NCBI GenBank assembly: GCA_902619855.1
Contig: CACNGE010000001.1
Coordinates: forward strand, 1 to 64,000
Reading direction: 5' to 3'
From: an uncultured Bacteroidota bacterium
GTDB taxonomy: Bacteria; Bacteroidota; Bacteroidia; Flavobacteriales; Flavobacteriaceae
Length of the DNA stretch: 64,000 nt
Each line of letters opens with the position of its first letter. Within the stretch, counting starts at the first letter, position 1. The translations under genes were made by a program, and so were the position numbers. The notes under the pieces were generated by a model, which was not told the origin of the DNA, ran no database searches, and saw nothing but the letters and a program-made list of their open reading frames with translations. This document shows positions 27,746-39,724 of the stretch, piece after piece.

Positions 27746-28183
27746 TTATCTCAAATACAGCCAGTCATTTTTATAATCAATGATCGCATTGACAGATTGT
27801 AGGATATCTGCGCCGATAATTCCATCAACTGCCTCGATATTGTGTTTTTGAAGAGCGTGATTCACTGCTTGCATATCAAACAACACAACTGATCTTCGCT
27901 TGGAAGACCACGAACCAATCACCAATTCATTGTGATGCGCCACTTTAGTATCCAACTCATTGGCACTTGCACTTGAAGCCTTCTCCTCACTTGGCTTAGG
28001 ATTGAGATGGAAATGCGTCGCCAGCTCAGTCGACACACAAGTCGTTGAAGCGCCAGTGTCAAGAACAAACCTTCCTGCAGTGCCATTCAATGTTGCAATC
28101 ACAACATAATGATTGGTCGGGAGGGTCAACAAACGAGCTCTGGTGTAGCCCCTCGATCGTAAGAATTGATAAAGTGTGTTCAT
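27746..28183 (-). CDS. Retropepsin-like aspartyl protease family protein
   Basis: GRFVLDTGASTTCVS active-site motif and DGIIGADIL in a 145-aa protein. Confidence 0.8.
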   Translation of the reverse strand: MNTLYQFLRSRGYTRARLLTLPTNHYVVIATLNGTAGRFVLDTGASTTCVSTELATHFHLNPKPSEEKASSASANELDTKVAHHNELVIGSWSSKRRSVVLFDMQAVNHALQKHNIEAVDGIIGADILQSVNAIIDYKNDWLYLR

Positions 28184-28212
28184 AAGTATGATAAATTGCC
28201 CTCAAATCTATT

Positions 28213-28220
28213 ACTTTTGC
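28213..28220 (+). promoter_or_regulatory. Bacteroidota -7 element TACTTTTG upstream of tatD-like gene
   Basis: TAnnTTTG motif just before the ATG at 28225. Confidence 0.4.
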
Positions 28221-28224
28221 GCAG

Positions 28225-28992
28225 ATGTTGATTGACACACATACTCATATCTATGCAGATGCTTTCGATGATGATCGTGACGAGGCGATCAGTCGTGCTA
28301 AGTCGGTAGGGGTTTCACAGCTGATCCTTCCTGCGATTGACTCAAAAACAACTGCTATAATGCATAAAGTAAAACAGGCTTATCCTGAAACCATTCATCT
28401 GATGATGGGTCTGCACCCAACTCATGTGGGTCTTAATTTTGAGGAGGAGCTTGCACATGTTAAAGAACAGCTTGAAACTCACTCTTTCGTGGCAGTGGGT
28501 GAAATTGGGATGGACTTGTATTGGGACAAAACCTATCAAAGTCAGCAGCAAGAGGCCTTTGCTCGTCAAATCGATTGGGCACTTGATGCAAAATTGCCCA
28601 TTGTGATTCACTGTCGTGACGCTTTTGCACCAATCTTTGAAGTACTTAAGGGGATCAATGACAGTCGTTTGCGAGGCGTATTTCATTGCTTTACAGGCAC
28701 CAAAAATGATGCGCAACGTGCGCTCGATTTAGGTTTTTATTTAGGAATTGGGGGCGTTGTGACATTCAAAAATGGAAAAATCGATAGGTTTTTAGCTGAT
28801 TTGCCTTTAGAAAAAATAGTATTGGAATCCGATTCACCCTATTTGGCGCCAACACCACATCGTGGAAAAAGAAATGAAAGTGCCTATTTGCCAATTGTTG
28901 TCAACAAAATGGCGGATGTATTCAAGACAACAGCTGCCGAAATGGCGAGAATTACATCTAATAATGCAAAAGAATTATTTGATTTAGCATAA
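28225..28992 (+). CDS. TatD family hydrolase
   Basis: MLIDTHTHIY, GLHPTH, VGEIGMDLYWD, IHCRDAF, FHCFTGT, LESDSPYLAPTPHRGKRNE. Confidence 0.95.
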   Translation: MLIDTHTHIYADAFDDDRDEAISRAKSVGVSQLILPAIDSKTTAIMHKVKQAYPETIHLMMGLHPTHVGLNFEEELAHVKEQLETHSFVAVGEIGMDLYWDKTYQSQQQEAFARQIDWALDAKLPIVIHCRDAFAPIFEVLKGINDSRLRGVFHCFTGTKNDAQRALDLGFYLGIGGVVTFKNGKIDRFLADLPLEKIVLESDSPYLAPTPHRGKRNESAYLPIVVNKMADVFKTTAAEMARITSNNAKELFDLA

Positions 28993-29038
28993 ATTTTTAT
29001 GAATAAGTGGCATATTTGGGCTTCAAACAAAAGAATTT

Positions 29039-29126
29039 AGAGAGGTGGCCGAGTGGTCGAAGGCGCACGCCTGGAAAGCGTGTATACGCCAAAAGCGTAT
29101 CGAGGGTTCGAATCCCTTCCTCTCTG
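29039..29126 (+). tRNA. tRNA-Ser (GGA)
   Basis: AGAGAGG/CCTCTCT acceptor, CACGC-CTGGAAA-GCGTG anticodon arm, long variable arm, GGGTTCGAATCCC T-arm. Confidence 0.95.
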
Positions 29127-29194
29127 CTAGTTTGTTTCACATATTTTTATATCTTTAGCGTCCAAACAAAAACTATAATTCAATTATTTCTATC

Positions 29195-30025
29195 ATGAAA
29201 CGATTATCACTCTTATTATTTTTCGGTGCTCTAATGTCACATCCAGTGTTGTGGGCAAGCACAAACATTTCACAAGACCCCAATGAAGAAGTCGCTGTTG
29301 AAGAAGTTGATTCTGTAGATGTTGACTCCCTAGCTGTTGCTGACGAGGTTGCAATGGAACCTATGTCGGAGGCAGAAACGGAAGAAGCTGCACCAGCAGG
29401 GTTTACACAAGAACTCAAGAAGCGATTCATTGAGGGTGGACCAGGATTTATGGGTATTGTATTGCTCTGTTTAATCCTAGGACTAGCAATTGCAATTGAG
29501 AGAATTATTTTCCTCAATCTATCAACGACCAATACTGTCAAACTCATTGCATCTGTTGAGGATGCACTCAAAAGTGGTGGGGTAGAAGCTGCTAAAGAAG
29601 TTTGCCGAAACACTAGTGGTCCCGTTTCATCAATCTTTTATCAAGGTTTAGATCGTTCTTCAGAGGGAATTGAAAACGCTGAAAAAGCAGTTGTTGCCTA
29701 TGGAGGTGTTCAGATGGGTCAGCTAGAGAAAAATGTATCTTGGATCTCATTGTTTATTGCCTTAGCGCCCATGCTTGGATTTATGGGTACTGTAATTGGT
29801 ATGATTCAAGCATTTGACAAAATTGAAGCTGCTGGCGACATGCAACCTTCACTCGTTGCAGGTGGTATTAAAGTAGCACTTTTGACAACTGTATTTGGAT
29901 TAATTGTTGCAATTATTCTACAAATATTCTACAACTATATTGTTGCAAAAATTGATGGTATTGTTAATGATATGGAAGACGCTTCCATTACATTAATGGA
30001 CATGTTGGTTGCAAATACAAAGTAA
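29195..30025 (+). CDS. exbB: MotA/TolQ/ExbB proton channel family protein with N-terminal acidic extension
   Basis: GPGFMGIVLLCLILGLAIAIERI, ISLFIALAPMLGFMGTVIGMIQAF, VALLTTVFGLIVAI. Confidence 0.9.
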   Translation: MKRLSLLLFFGALMSHPVLWASTNISQDPNEEVAVEEVDSVDVDSLAVADEVAMEPMSEAETEEAAPAGFTQELKKRFIEGGPGFMGIVLLCLILGLAIAIERIIFLNLSTTNTVKLIASVEDALKSGGVEAAKEVCRNTSGPVSSIFYQGLDRSSEGIENAEKAVVAYGGVQMGQLEKNVSWISLFIALAPMLGFMGTVIGMIQAFDKIEAAGDMQPSLVAGGIKVALLTTVFGLIVAIILQIFYNYIVAKIDGIVNDMEDASITLMDMLVANTK

Positions 30026-30048
30026 TATTTGACCAATAAAGCATCCTT

Positions 30049-30495
30049 ATGAATACGCAAAAGATTTTAAAATATACTGCCCTTGTGTTTGGTGTTATCG
30101 GCTTGATCCTTCAAGTCGTTATCCTCAACCAAGGCGATGACACGATTAAATTAAATGCTCTATCCGGAAACTATGGTGTTGTTTCTACCATGGTGACTTT
30201 GGCACTAGTCGTGTTGGCAATAACAGTATCACTCACACTAATTTTCTCCATTACCAATTTAGCCTCTGATCCTAAGAAGCTCAAAAAAGCATTGCTTTCT
30301 ATTGGTGCATTTGGAGTTGTTGTACTCGTTGCATTTTTGTTTTCTTCAGGAACAGAAACACCATTAAAAGATGGTGATATTCTATCTGCAGCTGGTTCAA
30401 GGTGGATTGAGACTGGTCTACGTACATTCTATTTCCTTGTATTTATTGCTGTTGGTTCAATGTTATACACTGGCATTATTCGTTTAAAAAAATAA
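30049..30495 (+). CDS. Membrane protein in exbB-exbD operon, unknown function
   Basis: Four-helix-like hydrophobic profile; between exbB and exbD. Confidence 0.65.
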   Translation: MNTQKILKYTALVFGVIGLILQVVILNQGDDTIKLNALSGNYGVVSTMVTLALVVLAITVSLTLIFSITNLASDPKKLKKALLSIGAFGVVVLVAFLFSSGTETPLKDGDILSAAGSRWIETGLRTFYFLVFIAVGSMLYTGIIRLKK

Positions 30496-30501
30496 AGTGT
30501 C

Positions 30502-31125
30502 ATGGCAAGAAGAAAAGCACCCGAAGTCAATGCAGGATCAATGGCAGATATTGCCTTTTTACTGCTGATTTTCTTTTTGGTAACAACAACCATTGAAACC
30601 GATTCTGGTCTGAATAGGAAATTACCTCCCATGGAAGATGTGGTGGATCCACCTATTATCAAGGAGCGTAACATCTTTACTGTAGTTGTCAATAAGTACA
30701 ACCAATTGCTTGTAGAAGAAAAGCCACTTGAGCTTGTAAATTTACGAGAAGAAGCAGTTAAATTTCTCGATAATGGCGGAGGTAAAGGTGAAGAATCATG
30801 CGATTATTGTTTAGGAGATCGAGACCAAGATTCGTCTGATAACCCTGACAAAGCAGTGATATCGTTGAAAAATGACCGTGAAACGGACTATAAGGTTTAT
30901 ATCGCAGTCCAAAACGAATTGGTTGCAGCATATAATGTATTACGTAACAGAGAGTTCAAACGCTTAAACCCTAACTTGGGCCTTGATTTTGTTCAGGCAA
31001 ATAAAATCTATAGCGATCCAAGAACGAGCATTACTGAAAAAGAACGACTCAAACCCCTGTTGGGCGAAGTAAAGTTGTTGTTTCCACAAAAGCTTTCAGA
31101 AGCTGAACCGAGTAAAACAAATTAG
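30502..31125 (+). CDS. exbD: ExbD/TolR family protein
   Basis: APEVNAGSMADIAFLLLIFFLVTTTIETDSGL. Confidence 0.9.
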   Translation: MARRKAPEVNAGSMADIAFLLLIFFLVTTTIETDSGLNRKLPPMEDVVDPPIIKERNIFTVVVNKYNQLLVEEKPLELVNLREEAVKFLDNGGGKGEESCDYCLGDRDQDSSDNPDKAVISLKNDRETDYKVYIAVQNELVAAYNVLRNREFKRLNPNLGLDFVQANKIYSDPRTSITEKERLKPLLGEVKLLFPQKLSEAEPSKTN

Positions 31126-31127
31126 CA

Positions 31128-31610
31128 ATGTCAAAGTTTAAGAAGAAAAAAGGAGGAGACCTTCCAGCAATATCAACCGCTTCGCTGCCAGATATTGTAT
31201 TTATGTTATTGTTCTTTTTTATGGTAGCAACTGTTATGCGTGACAACACTTTATTGGTGTCAAACACATTACCAGCTGCCGATCAGGTGCAAAAGCTAGA
31301 TAAAAAAGATCGAGTGATGTACATCTACGCAGGAAAGCCAAGTGCACGTTATCAAGATAAATTTGGTACCCAGGCTCGTATCCAGCTCAATGATAAATTT
31401 GCAACAGTTCAAGACGTTGCAGCTTTTGTATTGGCCGAAAAGGCGTCAAAACGACAAGAGTTGCAAAACGTGTTGACAACTGCACTCAAAGTTGATGGGG
31501 ACACCAAAATGGGACTCATTTCTGATATCAAACAAGAACTGCGTAAAGTCAACGCACTAAAAATTAATTATACGACTCGCGTTGGGGATTATTCTCAAAA
31601 CCTGAACTAG
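31128..31610 (+). CDS. exbD: ExbD/TolR family protein (second copy)
   Basis: LPAISTASLPDIVFMLLFFFMVATVMR. Confidence 0.9.
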   Translation: MSKFKKKKGGDLPAISTASLPDIVFMLLFFFMVATVMRDNTLLVSNTLPAADQVQKLDKKDRVMYIYAGKPSARYQDKFGTQARIQLNDKFATVQDVAAFVLAEKASKRQELQNVLTTALKVDGDTKMGLISDIKQELRKVNALKINYTTRVGDYSQNLN

Positions 31611-31634
31611 GTCGGACAGATACAGCAATCATAT

Positions 31635-31662
31635 AAGCGCCAGCATCATTGGCGCTTTTTTT
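31635..31662 (+). terminator. Terminator after the exb operon
   Basis: AAGCGCCAgcatcatTGGCGCTTTTTTT. Confidence 0.8.
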
Positions 31663-31673
31663 ATTTTTGAGAT

Positions 31674-32324
31674 ATGCAAAAACAGCTATTTGTATTTCTT
31701 TTTATGACGAGTTTTACTCTCGCACAATCTCAAGCTGATTCAGCATACAGAGAGGATCAGATATATGCCGATATTGGCTACCCACTGCTTCTCAATGCCC
31801 CTGATGGGATCACCCAAAATAAACTATCTCATACCTTCTCTCTTGGATATATTCGCGATATGCCAATCAATGACAATCGAAACATAGCCATTGGACTGGG
31901 TTTGGGAATCAATTATAATGTGTTATATACCAACCTGCAATTCAATGACGATATGACCACCAATGTGGTATCAAGTGATATCATTAATCAATGGAACTCC
32001 ACTGAAGTAGAAATTCCATTAGAATTTAGATGGAGAAACTCAACCCCGACCAATTATCGATTTTGGCGTGTTTATGCAGGGTTAGTTGGCCATTATGCAC
32101 TTTCGGCAAAACAATACACAAATTCAGGTTCGTTGAAGTCTACAGTACCTCTTACGACTCGAAACTTCAGATTGGCATTTCGATTAAATGTTGGAAACAA
32201 CACATGGAATTTGACTTATTCTTATCCGATTGATTCATTATTCGATTTTGGGAAAAGTACTGAGGATAAAACACTTAACGAAATAAAAACTGCAAAATTG
32301 GGCTTGATTTTTTATATTTTCTAG
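31674..32324 (+). CDS. PorT-like outer membrane beta-barrel protein
   Basis: Signal peptide, barrel-like alternation, aromatic C-terminus LIFYIF. Confidence 0.6.
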   Translation: MQKQLFVFLFMTSFTLAQSQADSAYREDQIYADIGYPLLLNAPDGITQNKLSHTFSLGYIRDMPINDNRNIAIGLGLGINYNVLYTNLQFNDDMTTNVVSSDIINQWNSTEVEIPLEFRWRNSTPTNYRFWRVYAGLVGHYALSAKQYTNSGSLKSTVPLTTRNFRLAFRLNVGNNTWNLTYSYPIDSLFDFGKSTEDKTLNEIKTAKLGLIFYIF

Positions 32325-32415
32325 AAAAAATCAGTTAAAATTTCATCAAATTCACAAGAAAAAAAATTAAATAGTATCTTTACGAGATAAAGTCTTTTTA
32401 AAACCTAATTAAAAA

Positions 32416-35409
32416 ATGAAAAAATTATTAACACTTATAGCCGTGTTTGCATCGTTTACGATGTGGGCACAAACCCAGGTTTCGGGTACAGTTACTGACG
32501 CAGACGGACAACCGCTTCCGGGGGCAAATATTGTATTGGATGGCACCACAGGTGCTGTTTCTGACTTTGACGGAAATTTTTCTCTGTCAACTGATCAACA
32601 ACCACCATTTACGCTCACTGTTTCTAGTGTGGGCTTCGTATCGAAGACAGTAGATGTAACTTCGGCTAGTGGGGCATTAACAATCCAACTTTCAGAAGGC
32701 AGCACACAGCTTGACGAGATTGTGGTATCGGCTTCAAGAATGGCAGAGCGAATTTTTGAATCTCCTGTAACGGTTGAAAAGTTTAGTTTGCAGAAAATTG
32801 AAAATACACCATCTGCTGACTATTTCAATGGACTTGCAAACCTTAAAGGTGTAAGTTTGGTTGAAGCTGGACTTGTGTTTAACCAAGTTCAAATCCGAGG
32901 GTTTTCTGACATCTATAACGAGGGTCTTGTTACACTGGTAGATGGAATGAATAACCAAATGCCTGTATTTGGCTTTGCGGTTGGTAACCTCATTGGTTTA
33001 AATGAGTTAGATGTACAAAGTATTGAGCTTGTACCTGGTGCTGCTTCTGCATTATATGGTGCTGATGCTTATAAGGGGATTTTATTTCTAAACAGTAAAA
33101 ATCCGTTTGATCATCAAGGAATTAGTGTTAAAATTAAGCAAGGAATTACAGAACAAGACACTGCTGGGCAAAATGATTTTACAGAAATCTCTGTTCGAAT
33201 GGCAACACAATTGTCAGATAAATTGGCAATAAAAGCATCACTTTCGCACAAAGAAGGAACAGATTGGTCTGCACAAGATTATAGACATAGTGTAGACGGA
33301 GTTATTATTGACAATTATGCTGCAAATTCTCCTGACTATAACGCTGTAAATGAAGAAGGTGAGATTACTTTCTCAACTCCTTTGATATGGGATCAGCTGG
33401 CTGGTGTAGCTGGTAATTCCGCTATTTCAGGGTTTACAAATTATTCGCCTAACTATTTCGGAACAATTCTATCTTCTGGATTTAATGATGTTGATATGTT
33501 TGGATCAGAAACTAGCAATACAAAAGCAAACTTGGCTATACATTACAGGCCAAATGAAAATTCAGAAATCAGTCTTCAATCGTTGATTGGTACTGGAACA
33601 GCTCCTTTATCAACTGGTGGGACTCGCTACCATTTAGATGATGTTCAAATTGAACAACACAAACTTGAATATAAATCCGGAGGCTTAACTTCAAGAATTT
33701 ATTTCACAAAAGAAGATGCGGGCGAAACTTTGGTTGCTCAATTAATGTCTATTGCTTTGCAACAACGGTCCTCATACCCTCAAGCAGATGGCTCAGTTGC
33801 CACAGGAATTCAATCTGGTTGGGGTCTAACTTATTTGCAAACATATTTAGGTGCACTTGCTGGAACAAAAGGATATATTACAGATCCTACCAACCCATTA
33901 TCTGTGTTAAATGGTGTAGGACTTTTAATTGGGGATTTTCAAAATCATATTTTTGGTAATGCAACCCCTAATCCTGATCCCACAACAGCACCCATAGTTC
34001 CATTTCTTCCTAACGAAGCAACTGCAGCACTTACCATTGATGACCTGTTTGGAGGTCCTGGTTCTACGCAAGCTGCCCATGATGCAGCAAGAGCTGCTGC
34101 GGATGCCGGAATGTTAAAGCCAGGGACATCCGAATACCAAGCAGCATTCAACGAAATATCAAATATTTCAGCAAATAATTTGGGAGCCGGAGCAAAAATT
34201 GTAGATGTTTCAAAAATATATAATTACGAAATTGACTATGATTTTGAAGATAAGCTTTCGGTTGGACAATTGATCGTTGGAGCAAATCTCAGACAATATA
34301 ACCTCAACACTCAAGGAACATTGTACACTGATTATGATAAGCCAATTGAGTACCAAGAATATGGAGCTTACGCACAGCTTAAGCGTAATATTTTTGATGA
34401 TAAAGTGACGCTCACGGGATCACTTAGATATGACAAGCAAACTGTACTTGAAGAAGGGAATATAACACCTAGGTTGGGATTGCTTTTTAATTTGAGCGAA
34501 AACCAAAATATCCGTTTTTCTGCTCAGCAAGGCTTTAGAAATCCAACAAATCAGGATAAGTTTATTGGCTACAATCAAGGAACTTACACCATCCTTGGCT
34601 CTTCTAGAGACAATATAGAGAGATTTAGTCAAACACTTCCTTTGAGAAATAGTGTTAGAGATGCTAATGGTAACCATCAGAACTTACACACATTTACAGG
34701 TGAAGAGGTTTTAGGCAACGGCTATGATATATTTTCTGGTGTTGCTGTTGATCTTGACTATGTTAAACCTGAGGTTGTCACGATGTTTGAGCTGGGTTAT
34801 CGTTATAATATTTCAGATCTTACATTAGATATCAGTGCGTACTTCAGTAACTATCAAGACAAAATAGCAGGAAAATATGTAAACGTTCCAGTTCTAACCA
34901 ACAATAATGGGACAACTTATTCAGATGCTGCTGCTGCTATTGCTGCGGATAATTATTATGGATTCCAAGTTGACTCAAACCTGGATGAGGAGTTTAACGC
35001 CTATGGAGTAAGTTTAGAGGCAACAAAATCCTTTTCAAATAATCTGTCAGCGAATCTTGTATACGAGTACAATCAAAAAGACTACGAGGAAAACTCTAGT
35101 GTTACATCTTTTGTTTCATGGAATACACCAGATCACCGAGTCAAAGGAGGTTTAAACTATACGAATGGACTCTTTTCTTTAAACACTAATGTTCGTTACA
35201 ATTCTGCGTATTATTATGAGTCTTCTTTTTTTAGTGCTGATATTGACTCTAATACTGTTATTGATGCAAAAGCTTCATTTGCATTGCCTGCATTAAATGC
35301 AACCTTAGAAATCGGTGGTAATAATATTGGTGGAGACAATTATGTTTCTCTTCCAGGTTCTGGTCTGATTGGATCAGTTTATTACACTGGGCTTAGAATT
35401 GACATCTAA
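32416..35409 (+). CDS. TonB-dependent receptor with carboxypeptidase-like regulatory domain
   Basis: QVSGTVTDADGQPLPGANIVLDGTT; plug VQIRGFSDIYNEGLVTLVDGMN; barrel. Confidence 0.92.
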   Translation: MKKLLTLIAVFASFTMWAQTQVSGTVTDADGQPLPGANIVLDGTTGAVSDFDGNFSLSTDQQPPFTLTVSSVGFVSKTVDVTSASGALTIQLSEGSTQLDEIVVSASRMAERIFESPVTVEKFSLQKIENTPSADYFNGLANLKGVSLVEAGLVFNQVQIRGFSDIYNEGLVTLVDGMNNQMPVFGFAVGNLIGLNELDVQSIELVPGAASALYGADAYKGILFLNSKNPFDHQGISVKIKQGITEQDTAGQNDFTEISVRMATQLSDKLAIKASLSHKEGTDWSAQDYRHSVDGVIIDNYAANSPDYNAVNEEGEITFSTPLIWDQLAGVAGNSAISGFTNYSPNYFGTILSSGFNDVDMFGSETSNTKANLAIHYRPNENSEISLQSLIGTGTAPLSTGGTRYHLDDVQIEQHKLEYKSGGLTSRIYFTKEDAGETLVAQLMSIALQQRSSYPQADGSVATGIQSGWGLTYLQTYLGALAGTKGYITDPTNPLSVLNGVGLLIGDFQNHIFGNATPNPDPTTAPIVPFLPNEATAALTIDDLFGGPGSTQAAHDAARAAADAGMLKPGTSEYQAAFNEISNISANNLGAGAKIVDVSKIYNYEIDYDFEDKLSVGQLIVGANLRQYNLNTQGTLYTDYDKPIEYQEYGAYAQLKRNIFDDKVTLTGSLRYDKQTVLEEGNITPRLGLLFNLSENQNIRFSAQQGFRNPTNQDKFIGYNQGTYTILGSSRDNIERFSQTLPLRNSVRDANGNHQNLHTFTGEEVLGNGYDIFSGVAVDLDYVKPEVVTMFELGYRYNISDLTLDISAYFSNYQDKIAGKYVNVPVLTNNNGTTYSDAAAAIAADNYYGFQVDSNLDEEFNAYGVSLEATKSFSNNLSANLVYEYNQKDYEENSSVTSFVSWNTPDHRVKGGLNYTNGLFSLNTNVRYNSAYYYESSFFSADIDSNTVIDAKASFALPALNATLEIGGNNIGGDNYVSLPGSGLIGSVYYTGLRIDI

Positions 35410-35430
35410 TTAAGGAAATTTGTTTTAAAA

Positions 35431-35457
35431 AAAGCACCCATTTGGGTGCTTTTTTTG
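35431..35457 (+). terminator. Rho-independent terminator
   Basis: AAAGCACCCA-TT-TGGGTGCTTTTTTT. Confidence 0.85.
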
Positions 35458-35493
35458 TTTATAAATCAATCAATAAAATCACAGTTTTTGCCT

Positions 35494-35501
35494 TATATTT
35501 G
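35494..35501 (+). promoter_or_regulatory. Bacteroidota -7 element TATATTTG upstream of atpD
   Basis: TAnnTTTG with a TTTG-like -33 element (gtttttg) upstream. Confidence 0.6.
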
Positions 35502-35523
35502 CAGCCAATAAAACAAGTTTTAG

Positions 35524-37065
<1,542 letters not shown>

Positions 37066-37070
37066 TCATT

Positions 37071-37349
37071 ATGATTTTAGAAGTTATTAGTCCTGAGGCT
37101 ACACTATTCAGCGGAGAAGTGAACTCTGTTGCTGTTCCTGGAGCAAATGGTGCGTTTCAAGTCCTTGATAATCATGCACCGATTGTTTCAATTCTAAAGC
37201 CGGGAACTGTAAAAATAGGAGGTAAAATTTCTCTTCCTGAAGAGACAGCCCACAATTTCAAACAGCAGGGCGAGGAAACATTTTTGGAGTTACCAAACGG
37301 CGGAACTCTCGAAATGCAACAAAACAAAATTGTGCTATTGGCAGATTAA
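37071..37349 (+). CDS. atpC: F0F1 ATP synthase subunit epsilon
   Basis: ILEVISPEATLFSGEVNSVAVPGANGAFQVLDNHAPIVSILKPG, directly after atpD. Confidence 0.92.
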   Translation: MILEVISPEATLFSGEVNSVAVPGANGAFQVLDNHAPIVSILKPGTVKIGGKISLPEETAHNFKQQGEETFLELPNGGTLEMQQNKIVLLAD

Positions 37350-37387
37350 TCCCTTTTCTTCATAATCGAATACCTTTTCTTTAAAAG

Positions 37388-39235
37388 ATGAAATTAAATG
37401 ACATGAAAGAGGCTAACGATCAGTTTATGCAAAAAAGTCATATTCATATTTTCGTTTATGTCTTTTTCCTTTTTTTGGCATCACAATTCCATTTGACTGC
37501 ACAAGAGACAGTTCTTGATGAAGTTATTGTCTCATCACCTCGAATTGAACTCTCATTAAATCAGCAATCCCGATCGGTCGTAACCATCACTGCCGAAGAG
37601 ATTGTAGAGAGTGGAGCAACAACTTTGATTGATATATTAGACAATGTTCCTGGGATCGAGCTTCGAAGTCGAGGAGCGCAAGATGTGCAATCAGACATCT
37701 ATATTCGTGGAGGTGGATTTGATCAAGTTCTTCTGTTGATCGATGGGATAAAGGTGGATAACCCACAAACAGGACATCACACACTCAATGCGATTGTCCC
37801 AATTGAGATGATCGATCGAATAGAAATTCTAAAGGGAGCAGCAGGTCGTATATATGGGCAAAATGCTTTTTCGGGCGCTATAAATATTGTGACGAAAAAA
37901 TCGCCAGCCGAAGGCCTAAAAGTTTTTCTTGGGGGTGGCTCTTTTGACTATCAAAAGGCAGCTGTATTTGCAGCAGACCAACGTGAGTCGTCGAGTCACA
38001 CACTACTGATCGAATCAACATCATCGGATGGCTATCGTTACAACACCGATTATTACAACCAAAACTATTTTTGGAAATCGAGCTGGGAGACGAGTCAAGA
38101 ACCACTAGACTTTATTGCTAGCTTTAATAATCGACATTTTGGAGCAAATGGATTTTATGCAAGACCTGAAAATACAGACCAATATGAAGCGACACAAAGC
38201 AGCTTGTTGGGGGTTTCAACTTCATTTCAACCCAATGATAAGTTGAGGGTTCAGCCGAAATTATATTGGAAACGTGGGCAAGACGAATATATATTTATAA
38301 GAAATAACCCAAGCATTTATAGAAACCTACACATCACCAATAAGGTAGGAGGTGAAGTAAACACGGCTTGGACGCACAAAGCAGGCACCACTGGAGTTGG
38401 TTTTGAGCTTGCAAGGGTCAGTATACAAAGCAATAACCTAGGCAATCACTTTCGTACGCTTATTCATGGGTATCTAGAACATCGGTATGCTAAGAATCGT
38501 TGGGATATTACCCCAGGACTTTCTATAAGCCACTACACTGATCAGGACACATTCTACTATCCTGGAATCGATATTGGCTATCAAATCGCAGATCATGCAA
38601 GATTGTATTTCAATTCTGGATACACCTATCGAATTCCAACATATACCGATTTGTATTACAACGACCCAAGTACAGAGGGAAACCAATCATTACTTCCTGA
38701 AAAATCACTCTCGACAGAGATCGGTTATCGCTTGCGCAAAAACAATTGGAAATTGTCCTTGTCTATTTTTCAACGTGATGCGAAGAACTATATCGATTAT
38801 GTTGCACAGCAAGAGAATGAGAAATGGAAGGCAACGAATATCGATGCGATAAAGACAAAAGGTGGGGAGTTTGACTTTATGACAATGATTGGCAGCCACA
38901 AGCTGTCATTCGGTTATGCCTTTTTGGATGATGATGTGAATGGGGTGAGTGCGATCTTTTCTCGTTACACTATCAATTCAAGAAAACACCATATTTCTTC
39001 TCGTTGGGGTGTGCAATGGAGTCAATCAATCAACACATCTGTTTCCTATGGTTATGCCGAGCAAGCTTCAGGTTATAACTATGATATTGTGGATGCTCAT
39101 ATTTGCTATAAAAATAATCGAATGATGCTTTCTTTGCAGGCAAATAACATCTTGAACACTGCTTATACAGAGCAAAACAATGTACCCATGCCCAAAGGAC
39201 ACATTTTACTTTCACTACATTATCAGCTGTATTAG
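37388..39235 (+). CDS. TonB-dependent receptor (BtuB-like)
   Basis: VLDEVIVSSPR, plug IYIRGGGFDQVLLLIDGIKVDNPQTGHH, C-terminal barrel. Confidence 0.9.
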   Translation: MKLNDMKEANDQFMQKSHIHIFVYVFFLFLASQFHLTAQETVLDEVIVSSPRIELSLNQQSRSVVTITAEEIVESGATTLIDILDNVPGIELRSRGAQDVQSDIYIRGGGFDQVLLLIDGIKVDNPQTGHHTLNAIVPIEMIDRIEILKGAAGRIYGQNAFSGAINIVTKKSPAEGLKVFLGGGSFDYQKAAVFAADQRESSSHTLLIESTSSDGYRYNTDYYNQNYFWKSSWETSQEPLDFIASFNNRHFGANGFYARPENTDQYEATQSSLLGVSTSFQPNDKLRVQPKLYWKRGQDEYIFIRNNPSIYRNLHITNKVGGEVNTAWTHKAGTTGVGFELARVSIQSNNLGNHFRTLIHGYLEHRYAKNRWDITPGLSISHYTDQDTFYYPGIDIGYQIADHARLYFNSGYTYRIPTYTDLYYNDPSTEGNQSLLPEKSLSTEIGYRLRKNNWKLSLSIFQRDAKNYIDYVAQQENEKWKATNIDAIKTKGGEFDFMTMIGSHKLSFGYAFLDDDVNGVSAIFSRYTINSRKHHISSRWGVQWSQSINTSVSYGYAEQASGYNYDIVDAHICYKNNRMMLSLQANNILNTAYTEQNNVPMPKGHILLSLHYQLY

Positions 39236-39708
39236 TTGAACGTAAGTTTTCGTAAAGCACTAAAAATCAAATCATTTTCCCAACCACGATATTGAAGATA
39301 CTGAACCCATTTCTTTTTTCTTTTTTCAATTGATTCTTTCTTTTTTTTAAGATCCTCCCAGCGTTTTTGGGCGAGCGTATTAAAGGTCTGTTGATAGTCC
39401 TTTTCAGAAATTTGCTTGAGTCCCTTATCAATATTGTAAGTTGTAATCTTTCGGAGTTTCAGTTCGTTTACAATTCTTTTTTTCCCCCATTTTTTGATTG
39501 AAAATTTGCCTCGCACATAAAGCATAGCAAAACGCGTTTCGTTGAGATAATCGTGTTGAATCAAGTGAGAGATCACAGCATCAGAGGTATCACGATAAGC
39601 ACCGAGTTGTAGTAACTTATTTTTGACTTCCTGATGACATCTTTCTTGGTAAGCGCAGTATCGTTCTAGTCGAGTTTTTAGCTCTTCCAAAGAATAGGTC
39701 TTTCGCAT
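39232..39708 (-). CDS. recX: RecX family regulatory protein
   Basis: CAYQERCHQEVKNKLLQLG, LNETRFAMLYVRGKFSIKKWGKKRIVNELKLR. Confidence 0.85.
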   Translation of the reverse strand: MRKTYSLEELKTRLERYCAYQERCHQEVKNKLLQLGAYRDTSDAVISHLIQHDYLNETRFAMLYVRGKFSIKKWGKKRIVNELKLRKITTYNIDKGLKQISEKDYQQTFNTLAQKRWEDLKKKKESIEKRKKKWVQYLQYRGWENDLIFSALRKLTFN

Positions 39709-39724
39709 GGTCTAAAATAAAAAA

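Noticed and set aside
29007-29198. 63-aa ORF over tRNA-Ser
   Set aside because: Translation of the tRNA gene itself.
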